The notes under the pieces: generated by a model
What the model saw: only the letters and a program-made list of their open reading frames with translations
What the model was told of the DNA's origin: nothing
The model's database searches: none
Shown here: positions 17,041 through 25,600 of the stretch, in pieces
Layout: each line of letters begins with the position of its first letter
Numbering within the stretch: position 1 is the first letter of the stretch
Assembly: GCF_934309415.1 (NCBI RefSeq)
Contig: NZ_CAKRDI010000005.1
Span: forward strand, 62,001 to 126,000
Direction: 5' to 3'
Origin: an uncultured Mediterraneibacter sp.
GTDB lineage: Bacteria; Bacillota; Clostridia; Lachnospirales; Lachnospiraceae
DNA: 64,000 bases
Position numbers and translations under genes: made by a program

Positions 17041-17128
17041 TAGAGCATGTCTGAAAAATACTTTCTATAAAATATGTGCCACAAAGCAGGGCATGCAGAT
17101 TGCAAAAATAATTTTTAAGACATCTCTA
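17041..17128. repeat. MITE-like element, internally deleted copy D (88 bp)
   Basis: TAGAGCATGTCTGAAAAATA begins it and the inverse TTTTTAAGACATCTCTA ends it. The central 75 bases of the full element are missing, the join being at TGCCACAAAGCAGGGCATGC. It lies just upstream of hflX. Confidence 0.8.
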
Positions 17129-17234
17129 TCTCGTTCCTGATTCTATTAATCTTGATATAAAATAACTTGAATATTTCACAAATAACTATCTCATTCTCGC
17201 AGATCAGAATTTCAATTGTTCACCTGTGTTATCA

Positions 17235-17804
17235 CTATCTCGTCTGCAAAAATTCAGCTTCTTTCTCCACTGATGTATCATTAGGATAGCTCTCCTGATA
17301 TTCCAGCATCTTTGATTTTGCTCCATCCCAGTCTGCTGTTTTCTCCAGGCAGATAATCTCATTGTATTTCATCTCCTGGATCAGATCACTCTCAGAATCG
17401 TCCACCTTCTTCTCATCAGACTGATCTGTTGCATCTGCTTTCAGGGCAAGTCCTGCCTGAATATATTCCAGTGCTTTGTCATAATCTGCGTTTTGCATGG
17501 CAGAAATTCCGGCCAGATTGTAAAGCTGAATTGTCTGCTTCGCTCCCTGATCCAACGCATTCTGGAACGCCTCTTCCGCTTTATCATATTCTTTCTGCTC
17601 ATAATATGCCATTCCAAGCCCCTGATAGCCTTCTGCCACTTTATCCTGATTTCCACTGTCTATCGCTTCCTGAAATGCAGTCACAGCATTGTCATATTCC
17701 TTTGCTTCCAGTGCTTTTGTTCCCTTTTTTACAATATTTCCACACCCAGACAGCAGACAAACCGCGCTTAATATTACAAATAAAATTTTTGCTCTGTTTT
17801 TCAT
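17235..17804 (-). CDS. TPR-repeat lipoprotein
   Basis: Surface lipoprotein (189 aa). The signal peptide ends in lipobox LLSGC (Cys 21). Three to four tetratricopeptide units follow, for example ALEAKEYDNAVTAFQEAID (about 32-50), GLGMAYYEQKEYDKAEEAFQNALD (about 62-86) and ISAMQNADYDKALEYIQAGL (about 99-118). A charged stretch and a last helix pair complete it. TPRs are protein-protein scaffolds; the partner is not known. It lies 66 bases downstream of the alarmone synthetase, with a small hairpin (AAGACCAG/CTGGTCTT, 17827-17863) between them, so partial co-transcription is possible. Confidence 0.85.
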   Translation of the reverse strand: MKNRAKILFVILSAVCLLSGCGNIVKKGTKALEAKEYDNAVTAFQEAIDSGNQDKVAEGYQGLGMAYYEQKEYDKAEEAFQNALDQGAKQTIQLYNLAGISAMQNADYDKALEYIQAGLALKADATDQSDEKKVDDSESDLIQEMKYNEIICLEKTADWDGAKSKMLEYQESYPNDTSVEKEAEFLQTR

Positions 17805-17870
17805 CTTTATTCCTTTCCGAACAGAAAGACCAGATACAGAACTCCGGCCCCATACCTGGTCTTCCCAGCT

Positions 17871-18644
17871 TTATTTCGTTGTATCCTCTTTGAAATGAAG
17901 TTCCTTTTGATTTCTCTGATTTCCAATTACATCCCGGCAGACGCCATCCATCCGCTCTTTATTGCTGTTCTGTGCATTCTTTTCATTATTCTGCTGGCTG
18001 ATACATTCCTGAATCGCCTCATTCAGTGAGAGCATCTTCTCATCCAGTTCAGAAACCATTCTTGCACATTCTTTCAGATCCTGACTGATAAATTCCGGTG
18101 CATTTCCTTCAAATTTGTAATAAATCTTATGCTCCAGACTTGCCCAGAAATCCATGGCGATCGTTCGGATCTGAATCTCTACCTTTGTATCTACCACACT
18201 GTCTGACAGGAAAATCGGAACCGATACAAGCATATGATAACTCTTATATCCGCTTTCTTTCGGATTCTTGATATAATCCTTGATCGAAAGCACTTTTAAA
18301 TCGCTCTGATTTCCGATCATCTCTGCCAGTCTGTAAATATCTGACGTGAAAGAACAAATCAATCGTACACCTGCTATATCATTGACATACCGTACCATAT
18401 TCTCGATGGAAGTCTCATAGCCGTAACGTTTTAATTTTTTCACGATACTTTCCGGCGTCTTAATTCTTGTCTTGATATGTTCAATCGGGTTATACTGATG
18501 TACATGTTGGAACTCATCATTGAGAATCTCCAGCTTTGTGCCGACTTCTTTCATTGCCGCATTATAAAGAAATATCACGGTCTTCCAACTATCGACATCC
18601 TCATAGCTTCTAAGTGCAGCTTCTATCTGCTGTTCACTTTTCAT
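17871..18644 (-). CDS. Small alarmone synthetase (RelA/SpoT-domain GTP pyrophosphokinase)
   Basis: Makes (p)ppGpp or related alarmones by pyrophosphate transfer from ATP (257 aa). Only the synthetase domain is present; there is no HD hydrolase, TGS or ACT domain, as in RelP/RelQ. Key parts are RIKTPESIVKKLKRYG, the metal/GTP site VNDIAGVRLICSF, the substrate loop NPKESGYKSYHMLV, and VEIQIRTIAMDFWASLEHKI with the conserved Glu and His. I start at ATG 18644 (MKSEQQ), with GGAGG eight bases before; the frame is also open from an ATG at 18659. The C-terminal 60 residues are helical and polar, fitting the tetramer-forming region of RelQ. Confidence 0.92.
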   Translation of the reverse strand: MKSEQQIEAALRSYEDVDSWKTVIFLYNAAMKEVGTKLEILNDEFQHVHQYNPIEHIKTRIKTPESIVKKLKRYGYETSIENMVRYVNDIAGVRLICSFTSDIYRLAEMIGNQSDLKVLSIKDYIKNPKESGYKSYHMLVSVPIFLSDSVVDTKVEIQIRTIAMDFWASLEHKIYYKFEGNAPEFISQDLKECARMVSELDEKMLSLNEAIQECISQQNNEKNAQNSNKERMDGVCRDVIGNQRNQKELHFKEDTTK

Positions 18645-18746
18645 ATGGACATCCTCCATTACTGTTTTCTAACGGTTTATCTCTGCAGCAACCAATTGGA
18701 TTTCTGCTGTTTTTGCTGCATTTTCAAACCTTTTAAATATGTCTTC

Positions 18747-18775
18747 AGTATATCATATTTTCGTATTGCTGTCAC
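18747..18775 (-). promoter_or_regulatory. Promoter of the alarmone synthetase gene
   Basis: Minus strand: GTGACA (18775-18770), a 17-base spacer, TATACT (18752-18747). The leader is about 100 bases. Confidence 0.6.
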
Positions 18776-18819
18776 AGTAATACGGGCTTTTTTATTGAAT
18801 CTTAATACATTAAAGATAT

Positions 18820-19866
18820 TTACAGCTCCAGCTTCATCTCACCAAATTTGATCCAGTTTTTCTTTCTCATGAATTCAGAAATTCCAAGTGTCAGAATTGC
18901 AGGAAGCACAAACTGGATTACAATGATCTTAATCAGAACGATCATTGGCTCCTCTGTCTGAATCATTACCTGCCAGGTCATGAGCGGACCCACGAGACCT
19001 GCTGTTCCCATTCCTGATCCAGTTGCATTGTTCGTCATATGAAGCAGCATCGTGCTCACAGGACCTAAAATTGCACTGGAGAGGATTGGTGAAATCCAGA
19101 TCTGCGGATGTCTGACAATATTCGGCATCTGAAGCATAGAAGTACCAATTCCCTGTGCCAGAAATCCTCCGAATTTATTTTCACGGTAACTTGCTACTGC
19201 AAAACCAATCATATTACAGCAACATCCAACGGTAGCTGCACCTGCTGCCAGTCCTGAAAGATTCAGGATCACTCCGATGGCTGCAGAACTGATCGGCAGA
19301 GTCAGGAAAACTCCCATCAACACTGATACTACAATTCCCATCAGAAACGGCTGCTGTTCTGTTCCCCAATTGATCAGGGAACCAAGCCATGTCATAAACT
19401 TTGAGATCGGAGGTCCTGCAACTAAACCAACTACAGAACCAACGCCAATACATACCAGTGGAGTTAAAATGATATCCAGTTTTGTCTTTCCTGAAATCAT
19501 AATTCCAAGTTCAATTGCAATATATGCTGCTACAAATGCTCCCAATGGCTCTCCCGGTCCTGCAAGTACAAGGTTGCCATCTACCAGAATAGTTCCCGCC
19601 AGTATCTTCGATGCAAATGCACCAATCATACCTGCCACTGCCGCAGAAACTGTCACAAGCTGCTGCGCTTCCAGTTTTCTTGCCACACCGACACCAATTC
19701 CCGCACCGGTCAGTCCTGCTGCTACTTTTCCCACTACATAAATCAAATCACCATAATTTCCACCAACCAGAAGACCAATCTGCTGAATGATCGTTCCTAT
19801 GATCAGTGTTGCAAACAGCCCCTGCGCCATTCCGCTGAGGCCATCAATAAATATTCGCTTCATCAC
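18820..19866 (-). CDS. PTS_EIIC_2-like integral membrane protein
   Basis: Hydrophobic, glycine-rich protein (348 aa) with about ten membrane segments, of the family annotated as PTS transporter subunit IIC (PTS_EIIC_2). Motifs seen are FIDGLSGMAQGLFATLIIGTI at the start, GGNYGDLIYVVGKVAAGLTGAGIGVGVA, and HMTNNATGSGMGTAGLVGP near residue 285. No EIIA or EIIB gene is adjacent and no phosphorylation site is visible, so a true sugar PTS role is doubtful. The N-terminal amphipathic start and the Gly-rich helices suggest a solute carrier. Monocistronic. Confidence 0.8.
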   Translation of the reverse strand: MMKRIFIDGLSGMAQGLFATLIIGTIIQQIGLLVGGNYGDLIYVVGKVAAGLTGAGIGVGVARKLEAQQLVTVSAAVAGMIGAFASKILAGTILVDGNLVLAGPGEPLGAFVAAYIAIELGIMISGKTKLDIILTPLVCIGVGSVVGLVAGPPISKFMTWLGSLINWGTEQQPFLMGIVVSVLMGVFLTLPISSAAIGVILNLSGLAAGAATVGCCCNMIGFAVASYRENKFGGFLAQGIGTSMLQMPNIVRHPQIWISPILSSAILGPVSTMLLHMTNNATGSGMGTAGLVGPLMTWQVMIQTEEPMIVLIKIIVIQFVLPAILTLGISEFMRKKNWIKFGEMKLEL

Positions 19867-19995
19867 TTCTTCCTTCCTGTTATTGTTCTATTATTTTCTG
19901 TCTGTATTCTCTCTTATCCTGTTACGGTCACAATACTTACAGCCAATGATGTATCGTTTACTTTAACACTTGTCGATGTTTCTTTCGCTTTCCTG

Positions 19996-20439
19996 CTATA
20001 CTTCTCTCAGAAGAACACCCCACTCTGTATCTTCCGCTGAATCTTCTACTGATACTACCGCACGTTCTACAGGATTGCCTTCTTCATCGCAAAGTTCAGG
20101 AATCTTATTTACAGTATCCTGGCGATAATCTGTCAGAAGCCAGCTTACAATATTTACATTGTCTTTACGTCCTGCTACCATCTCCGGCACCAGCATTGCA
20201 ATCAGATTCTCCAGGAAATCAATATCTACCTGATTTTCCTTGCAATATAATAACAGATTCTTGTGAATACAGAGATAAACACCCTTGCATTTATCCTCTT
20301 CTACATCTGCATAAATTGACTGGAAAGAATGATCAAATCCATACTGCTTTATTAAAGAAAGCACTGTTCTTCCATAAGATTCATCACTTAAATATTCCTC
20401 CAGTAATGCGCTGTCTGCTGCTGTACACTCTCTGATCAT
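19996..20439 (-). CDS. Conserved hypothetical protein resembling the N-terminal half of a GNAT protein
   Basis: 147 aa from ATG 20439, chosen because AGGAG lies eight bases before it; the open frame continues upstream to 20487. MIRECTAADSALLEEYLSDE at the start resembles the opening of GNAT-family acetyltransferases. Yet the acetyl-CoA loop (Q/RxxGxG/A) is not present, and the protein ends soon after with an acidic tail. It could be a stand-alone domain or a trimmed relative. No signal peptide or helix. Neighbours give no functional hint. Confidence 0.6.
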   Translation of the reverse strand: MIRECTAADSALLEEYLSDESYGRTVLSLIKQYGFDHSFQSIYADVEEDKCKGVYLCIHKNLLLYCKENQVDIDFLENLIAMLVPEMVAGRKDNVNIVSWLLTDYRQDTVNKIPELCDEEGNPVERAVVSVEDSAEDTEWGVLLREV

Positions 20440-20833
20440 ATTAAACACTCCTGTTCTGTGATTCTTGTTTATCTGTTTCTTTAGCATTTATTTTCTTTTG
20501 TGTCCCTTAAAACAAATGCCATTTTTGCTGTTCAGATCAGTTAACCTAATAATTAACCTGGGAATGAACAGCACCTCTACTATAGCAGACTCTCGCTTTC
20601 AGCGCAAGATTGGCTTGTCCGAATTCTTGATTCATGCTATGATATCGATGTTGCCTGCAATGAATTTGTGATGCAGTGAATTTGTAAGCAAGCAAATCAT
20701 CCATTACCGAAATCAGCAACTATAATACATCTATCATTTATAAATTTCTGTAAATAATATAACCTGTTCGATTCACGTCTGATTCTCAATTTTTATTGCG
20801 AATCAATGAATATTTAAGTTTAAGGAGGCAATT
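20440..20833. other. Intergenic region with repeat remnant
   Basis: Between divergent genes. A decayed family-2 end lies near 20530-20575 (GTTAACCTAATAATTAACC... GAACAG). A short repeated GAATTTGT occurs at about 20659 and 20677. Nothing convincing as an RNA gene was seen, and the promoters are not clear. Confidence 0.35.
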
Positions 20834-21097
20834 ATGTTTCGTTTGTGGGGAAAAGAATTTAAAGATAACCGAATGCTGCGTGATACTGTCATCTGTGATG
20901 AAACAGACGACACCCGCACACATAAGATATTTAACGCATTAGATCAGATCTGCTATGAATTCGATCTGAGTAAGCCGATCTGGCTGGACTCTACGATCAA
21001 TGAGTTTAAACGCCATGCCAAAGCACGGTTTTATCAGGATAATTTTGTGGATGAGATTGAATTTGATTATCTGGAGATACAGATTATTGAAGAGTAA
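20834..21097 (+). CDS. Small conserved-looking hypothetical protein
   Basis: 87 aa, acidic (many Asp/Glu), no signal peptide or membrane helix, likely cytoplasmic. A perfect AAGGAGG stands seven bases before the ATG and a rho-independent terminator follows, so it is a real single-gene unit. The central WLDSTINEFKRHAKARFYQDNFV is amphipathic. I do not recognise a family. The region FIDEIEFDYLEIQI-like at the end (DEIEFDYLEIQII) has a beta-strand pattern. Confidence 0.75.
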   Translation: MFRLWGKEFKDNRMLRDTVICDETDDTRTHKIFNALDQICYEFDLSKPIWLDSTINEFKRHAKARFYQDNFVDEIEFDYLEIQIIEE

Positions 21098-21131
21098 GAT
21101 TTCATAATTTTTCTCTGAAATACCGATGAAG

Positions 21132-21190
21132 AAAGGGTGCTATAAGATCAGCCAAACTGCGAATGATCTCATTAACACCCTTTTTTATTA
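21132..21190 (+). terminator. Rho-independent terminator of the 87-aa gene
   Basis: AAAGGGTG (21132-21139) pairs with CACCCTTT (21176-21183), with an inner GATCA/TGATC pair, then TTTTTTATTATA. Confidence 0.75.
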
Positions 21191-21264
21191 TACCTTTACT
21201 TTGTACCTTTCACCGATATGAAAACATATTCCTTTTCATAATTTTCTGGTAATAAATAATCTTA

Positions 21265-22401
21265 TTACTCAAATTTTGTCTGATTCGGATAATTAAAAGC
21301 AATATAGCTCTTTCCACGGTTGATCGATAATTCATTGCCTGATTCATCCATAAAATGGAGTCTGTCTTTTTCATCATTTTCTCCCTTATACCATTTTATC
21401 TTCTGCATTGCTCCATTTGAAATATAATATCCGACAGAATCGTCTCCACCATTCCAGTCAACCTTTTTATGTCCCACATCATCTCTGACCGAAATCGATG
21501 TCTCTAATACAAAAACATTCGTAAATGCAAGCTGATTTCCCGTCTTACCATCAATCTGCTTCTCACCACAGTTTTCTTTCTTGTAAGTATTACTGTCTGC
21601 ATCATAAGTCAGTATTGCAGACTGTGCTCCAAAATCGATATTTACTTTCTTACATGCATCACCAGAAGGTTTTATCTGTTCTTTTAAACCGTTAAATTTA
21701 AATGCTGTACCTTTCTTATCATCCTCAAGATCTGTTCTTTTCCCCTGTTTTTTTACGACCTCTGCAAATTTTGTTCCGTCAAAATATCCTGTATGCTCTA
21801 AAGAATATCCCTGATTCTGACGATCTGTATCACGTCCAAAAAGTCCACCTGCATTGTAAATTCCATCATACTGATCCAGATTCAAAGCTTCCAGATACTC
21901 TGCAATACTGTCATCAATTCCCCAATTTACATAAAAAGCATCAAACCCCTGAGACAATGCCGGAAAATAATATCGGCAGCTTCGAATTGCACAGATTTTC
22001 GGAACAGTCGTATAATCTGCATAAAGTGCCATAAAACGAGTCTGGTCTCCTTCTACCGGAATCTCAAAAATAATATCTGCCTTCTCTACTCCATACTGTG
22101 GCATGGCTGCCGGAATATTATTCACCATCACCGCTACCGGACGTTTTCCGATAGCTTCGTCTGTCAGGTCTGGAAGACCTGTCAGCAAGTTCTGGTTTTC
22201 CGGGATTTTCTCTTCCGGTTCTTTTGTTACTTCTGGAGTCGATTCTGGCTTTTTAATTTCCTTTTGCTGCACGGGTTTTTCTTCCGTTTTCGTTTCCTTT
22301 TTCTTGGAACAGCCTGAAAGTACTAAAACAGACATTGCCAGGATCAACATAAGACACATTACCATTCTTTTTCCGATGCTTACTTTCTTGTTCTTTTCCA
22401 T
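21265..22401 (-). CDS. DUF3048-family lipoprotein (YerB-like)
   Basis: Surface lipoprotein of 378 aa. The signal peptide ends at lipobox VLSGC (Cys 31), followed by a Lys/Glu/Pro-rich linker. The DUF3048 core begins at LLTGLP (about 72) with RPVAVMVNNIPAAMPQYGVEKADIIFE. It continues with RFMALYADYTTVPKICAIRSCRYYFPALSQGFDAFYVNWG and ends with GKSYIAFNYPN. It is widespread in Firmicutes (B. subtilis YerB) without an agreed function. Monocistronic, with its own promoter. Confidence 0.88.
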   Translation of the reverse strand: MEKNKKVSIGKRMVMCLMLILAMSVLVLSGCSKKKETKTEEKPVQQKEIKKPESTPEVTKEPEEKIPENQNLLTGLPDLTDEAIGKRPVAVMVNNIPAAMPQYGVEKADIIFEIPVEGDQTRFMALYADYTTVPKICAIRSCRYYFPALSQGFDAFYVNWGIDDSIAEYLEALNLDQYDGIYNAGGLFGRDTDRQNQGYSLEHTGYFDGTKFAEVVKKQGKRTDLEDDKKGTAFKFNGLKEQIKPSGDACKKVNIDFGAQSAILTYDADSNTYKKENCGEKQIDGKTGNQLAFTNVFVLETSISVRDDVGHKKVDWNGGDDSVGYYISNGAMQKIKWYKGENDEKDRLHFMDESGNELSINRGKSYIAFNYPNQTKFE

Positions 22402-22497
22402 ACACTTTTCCTCCCTTACTTCCAGCTTTACATCATTTTTACCAGATACTTCTTCATTTATATATCTGTTTAGCTTTTGCCAGCATTACCAGCACTA

Positions 22498-22527
22498 ATT
22501 CTATCTATATATTACCATGAAACTCAA
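22498..22527 (-). promoter_or_regulatory. Promoter of the YerB-like gene
   Basis: Minus strand: TTGAGT (22527-22522), an 18-base spacer, TAGAAT (22503-22498). Confidence 0.45.
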
Positions 22528-22595
22528 TATCTTTGATACCTTCTTTTAAATTTCACAACAAATTTCCATAGAAAAATATATATTATTATTTTCTC

Positions 22596-22625
22596 AAAAA
22601 GGCCAGTCCTTCACGACTGACCTTT
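22596..22625 (-). terminator. Rho-independent terminator of the BspA-type operon
   Basis: AAAGGCCAGTC (22598-22608) pairs with GACTGACCTTT (22615-22625) with one mismatch. The minus strand continues into a T-run. It lies 20 bases past the stop of the 1446-aa gene. Confidence 0.75.
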
Positions 22626-22644
22626 CTATATATAATACTATTTT

Positions 22645-25600
22645 CTATTTTGCTTTACCGTAAACATATTTTCCACCCTGACCAACAATTATTTTACCAT
22701 CAGCACCTTTATGATATGGATAAACCCAATAGAAATTATACTCTGTCTTTGCGGCTTTCTTATCAATATAGCTTGTTTTAGAAGTCATTCCCATATATCC
22801 ATAAGTTCCACTATCTTTCCTTCCATAGATTAAATAGCCATCGGCATCTGGAGACTTGATCCATGTAAGTTTTACAGAACCTTTCTGTCCTGTCGCTTTC
22901 AGATTGGTCACGGCTGTACAAACACCTTTTGCATAGACATATTTACATGATGTATTAATCGCCCTCTTGCCTGCTGAATCTGTCATATATGGATATACCC
23001 AGTAGAAATTATATTCATTGTCCGCTGCTTTAGAATCCGTATATGTTGTCTTAGAAGTCATTCCCATATATCCATAGGTTCCACTGTCCTTCCTTCCATA
23101 AATCACATATCCTTCAGCATTTGCTGATGCAGTCCATGTAAGTTTTACTTTATTCTTTCCTGCTGCCGCTGCTTTCAGATTTGTTACGCCTGCACAAATT
23201 CCTTTTGCATAGACGTACTTACATGATGTATTGATTATTTTCTTACCATCGTTATCAAGCTTATACGGATATACCCAGTAGAAATTATAATCTGCATCTA
23301 AAGCTTTATTATCTACATAATAATCGTTCTTAGTCGTCATACCGATATAACCATATTTGCCTTTAGAACTCCGTTTTCCATAAACAAGATAACCGTCTGC
23401 ATTTGCTGATTTTGTCCACTGTACACGCACCTTATTTTTTCCATAGGCGCTTGCTTTTAAATTTGTAACAGCATCTACCTCTGGTTTTGAATCTTTATCA
23501 TTTATCTCTAAATGATCTCCATCGCTATCTGCGATAGTAATTTCTTTCTCATCTGTATTAATCTCTGAAGATTTAACTGTATCATCATTTTTGCTAGCAA
23601 TTTCTGCATTTTTTAAATTATCACCAGATAATTCAACGCCCTCTTCCGTTACCTGCATAGTAGCATTTTTCGTATCCGTTAAATCCAAAGCAACTGTTGG
23701 ATACTGCCATTCATCAGATATTTCATTGCTTGTAACTTTTAAACTGACATTAGCTGCTTTATCACTTTCAACACTGATCTTTCCACTTTTATCATCAAGA
23801 TCCACGCTGATATCTTCATCTGTTGAAATACTAAATGAATGATTATTCAATATTAATCTAATTTCTGCTGCTTCAGAATCTGGTTCTATCTCTATCTCAT
23901 ATTTACTGTCGGACTTTGGATTTTTTAAAAAATATGTTCTTGTCGTAGCATTTTTTTCTGATGTTAAATCGGACATTTCCGGATACGGACCATAAATATT
24001 TTCATTTAAAACAGTTTCGTCATTTATTTCCAATTGACTATTATTAACATTGAGTTTTACCTTTGTGCCAGAAGCTATTTTCAACATTGGATTATCGTAT
24101 TTCACTATTGTTCTGCTTTTAGAAGTTTCTGCAAAATAATTTTTAAGATCCATTGTTTCAACTCCTGAAACATAATTATATAATACTGTATATGTATCTT
24201 CTTCTTTTTCCGCTCTGTCACTTCCATTATAATTAATACTTAACCATTTATTATCAGCCGCTTTGTTTTTATAGAGTAACATATATTTGAATGAATTCGG
24301 ATAATTTGGATCACAGACTTTTATCTTGTAACAATCATCGGTTTCTTCTTGTACTCCTAAAAGAAGTACTGCATGTGCCCCTTTAATCTTTCCATTTTCA
24401 ATACGCATAATTGCAACAATAACCGGATCCTCTTTTCTAATTTCATTAATCAATTGATTTAGAGCCTCTGTATAATTACTTTTTACCTCCTCCTCCAATT
24501 GCATTTCTCCATTAGCAACCTCCGGGAAATTATATAATAACTGATAAAAACTAATTACATCCTCTACATTTTCTGAGTCTTTAGCTTTAGGAAGACCGTT
24601 AGTTGTTGTAACATCCACTGGGAAAATCGATTTAATCGGTAATCTTGGCTCTTCAATAAACCGTATCGCCATCACCGCACTCATTCCATAACAAGAGCCT
24701 CCCCAATTTTCGAAATGTGTTTTATGATACAATTCCTCTTTTAGTGATTCGTCAAGTCCATCTACTAATTTATTATACGAAGACTTTGTTATCTGAATCG
24801 GAAAATAATCTTTTGACTCGGCTGTTTCTGAAGCATATTTTTTTCTTTTTTCCTCTTCTTTTGTACATTTTGTCCATTTTTTTAATTCATCATCATTAAG
24901 GAAATCTGCTGCTGAATTTGAAAAACTAAAATTATCTCTTCCTATAGTAAATTTCGAAGAGTATGCATATGCTTCATAAAATAAATTCTCACTATCACAT
25001 AAAATTCTTACGTCTTTTCCTGAATTCGGAATTGTAATATTCTCTCCATCTGTAAAATAACTCAATTTATATGTCTTTTTGTCATTATTAGAAGTTACAC
25101 TTAATTCACCAGTATCTTTATTCCATTCTTCAACTGTTCCTGATCCAACCTGTAACTTTTCAATTTTAACAACTTTATCATCATATAAATGAATAATACT
25201 TTTCTCCCCCTCTAAATCCGTAAATGCAGGGAGCTCACATTTTTCTGAAATAGTATATGTTTTTTCATTTATTGTAACTGATGAATCACTAATTTCTGTA
25301 ATTTTTCCATAAATACTTTCGACTGGTTCAATACTAATTAAGTAATCAGAATCTACCATATTATCGTCTCTATCTTGTGTAGAAGCTAAAACATATTTTC
25401 CAACTAAATTATCAACATTTGTTTCAAACGAAGTATCCGTCTTATCTGTCACTGCACTTCCTAAATAGTCACTAGATCCCAAATAAGCAATTTGTTTTTC
25501 AGCATCCCATTTTGAAAAGTATAAAACTTGTTTCTCTGCATTAACTACATCATCTGACTCTTCTAGATATACATTCGACTTCTCACTTCTTGTATTTACA

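Noticed and set aside
18820..19866. True sugar-specific PTS enzyme IIC
   Set aside because: No EIIA/EIIB partner, no phosphorylation site and a different motif set; kept as PTS_EIIC_2-like membrane protein.
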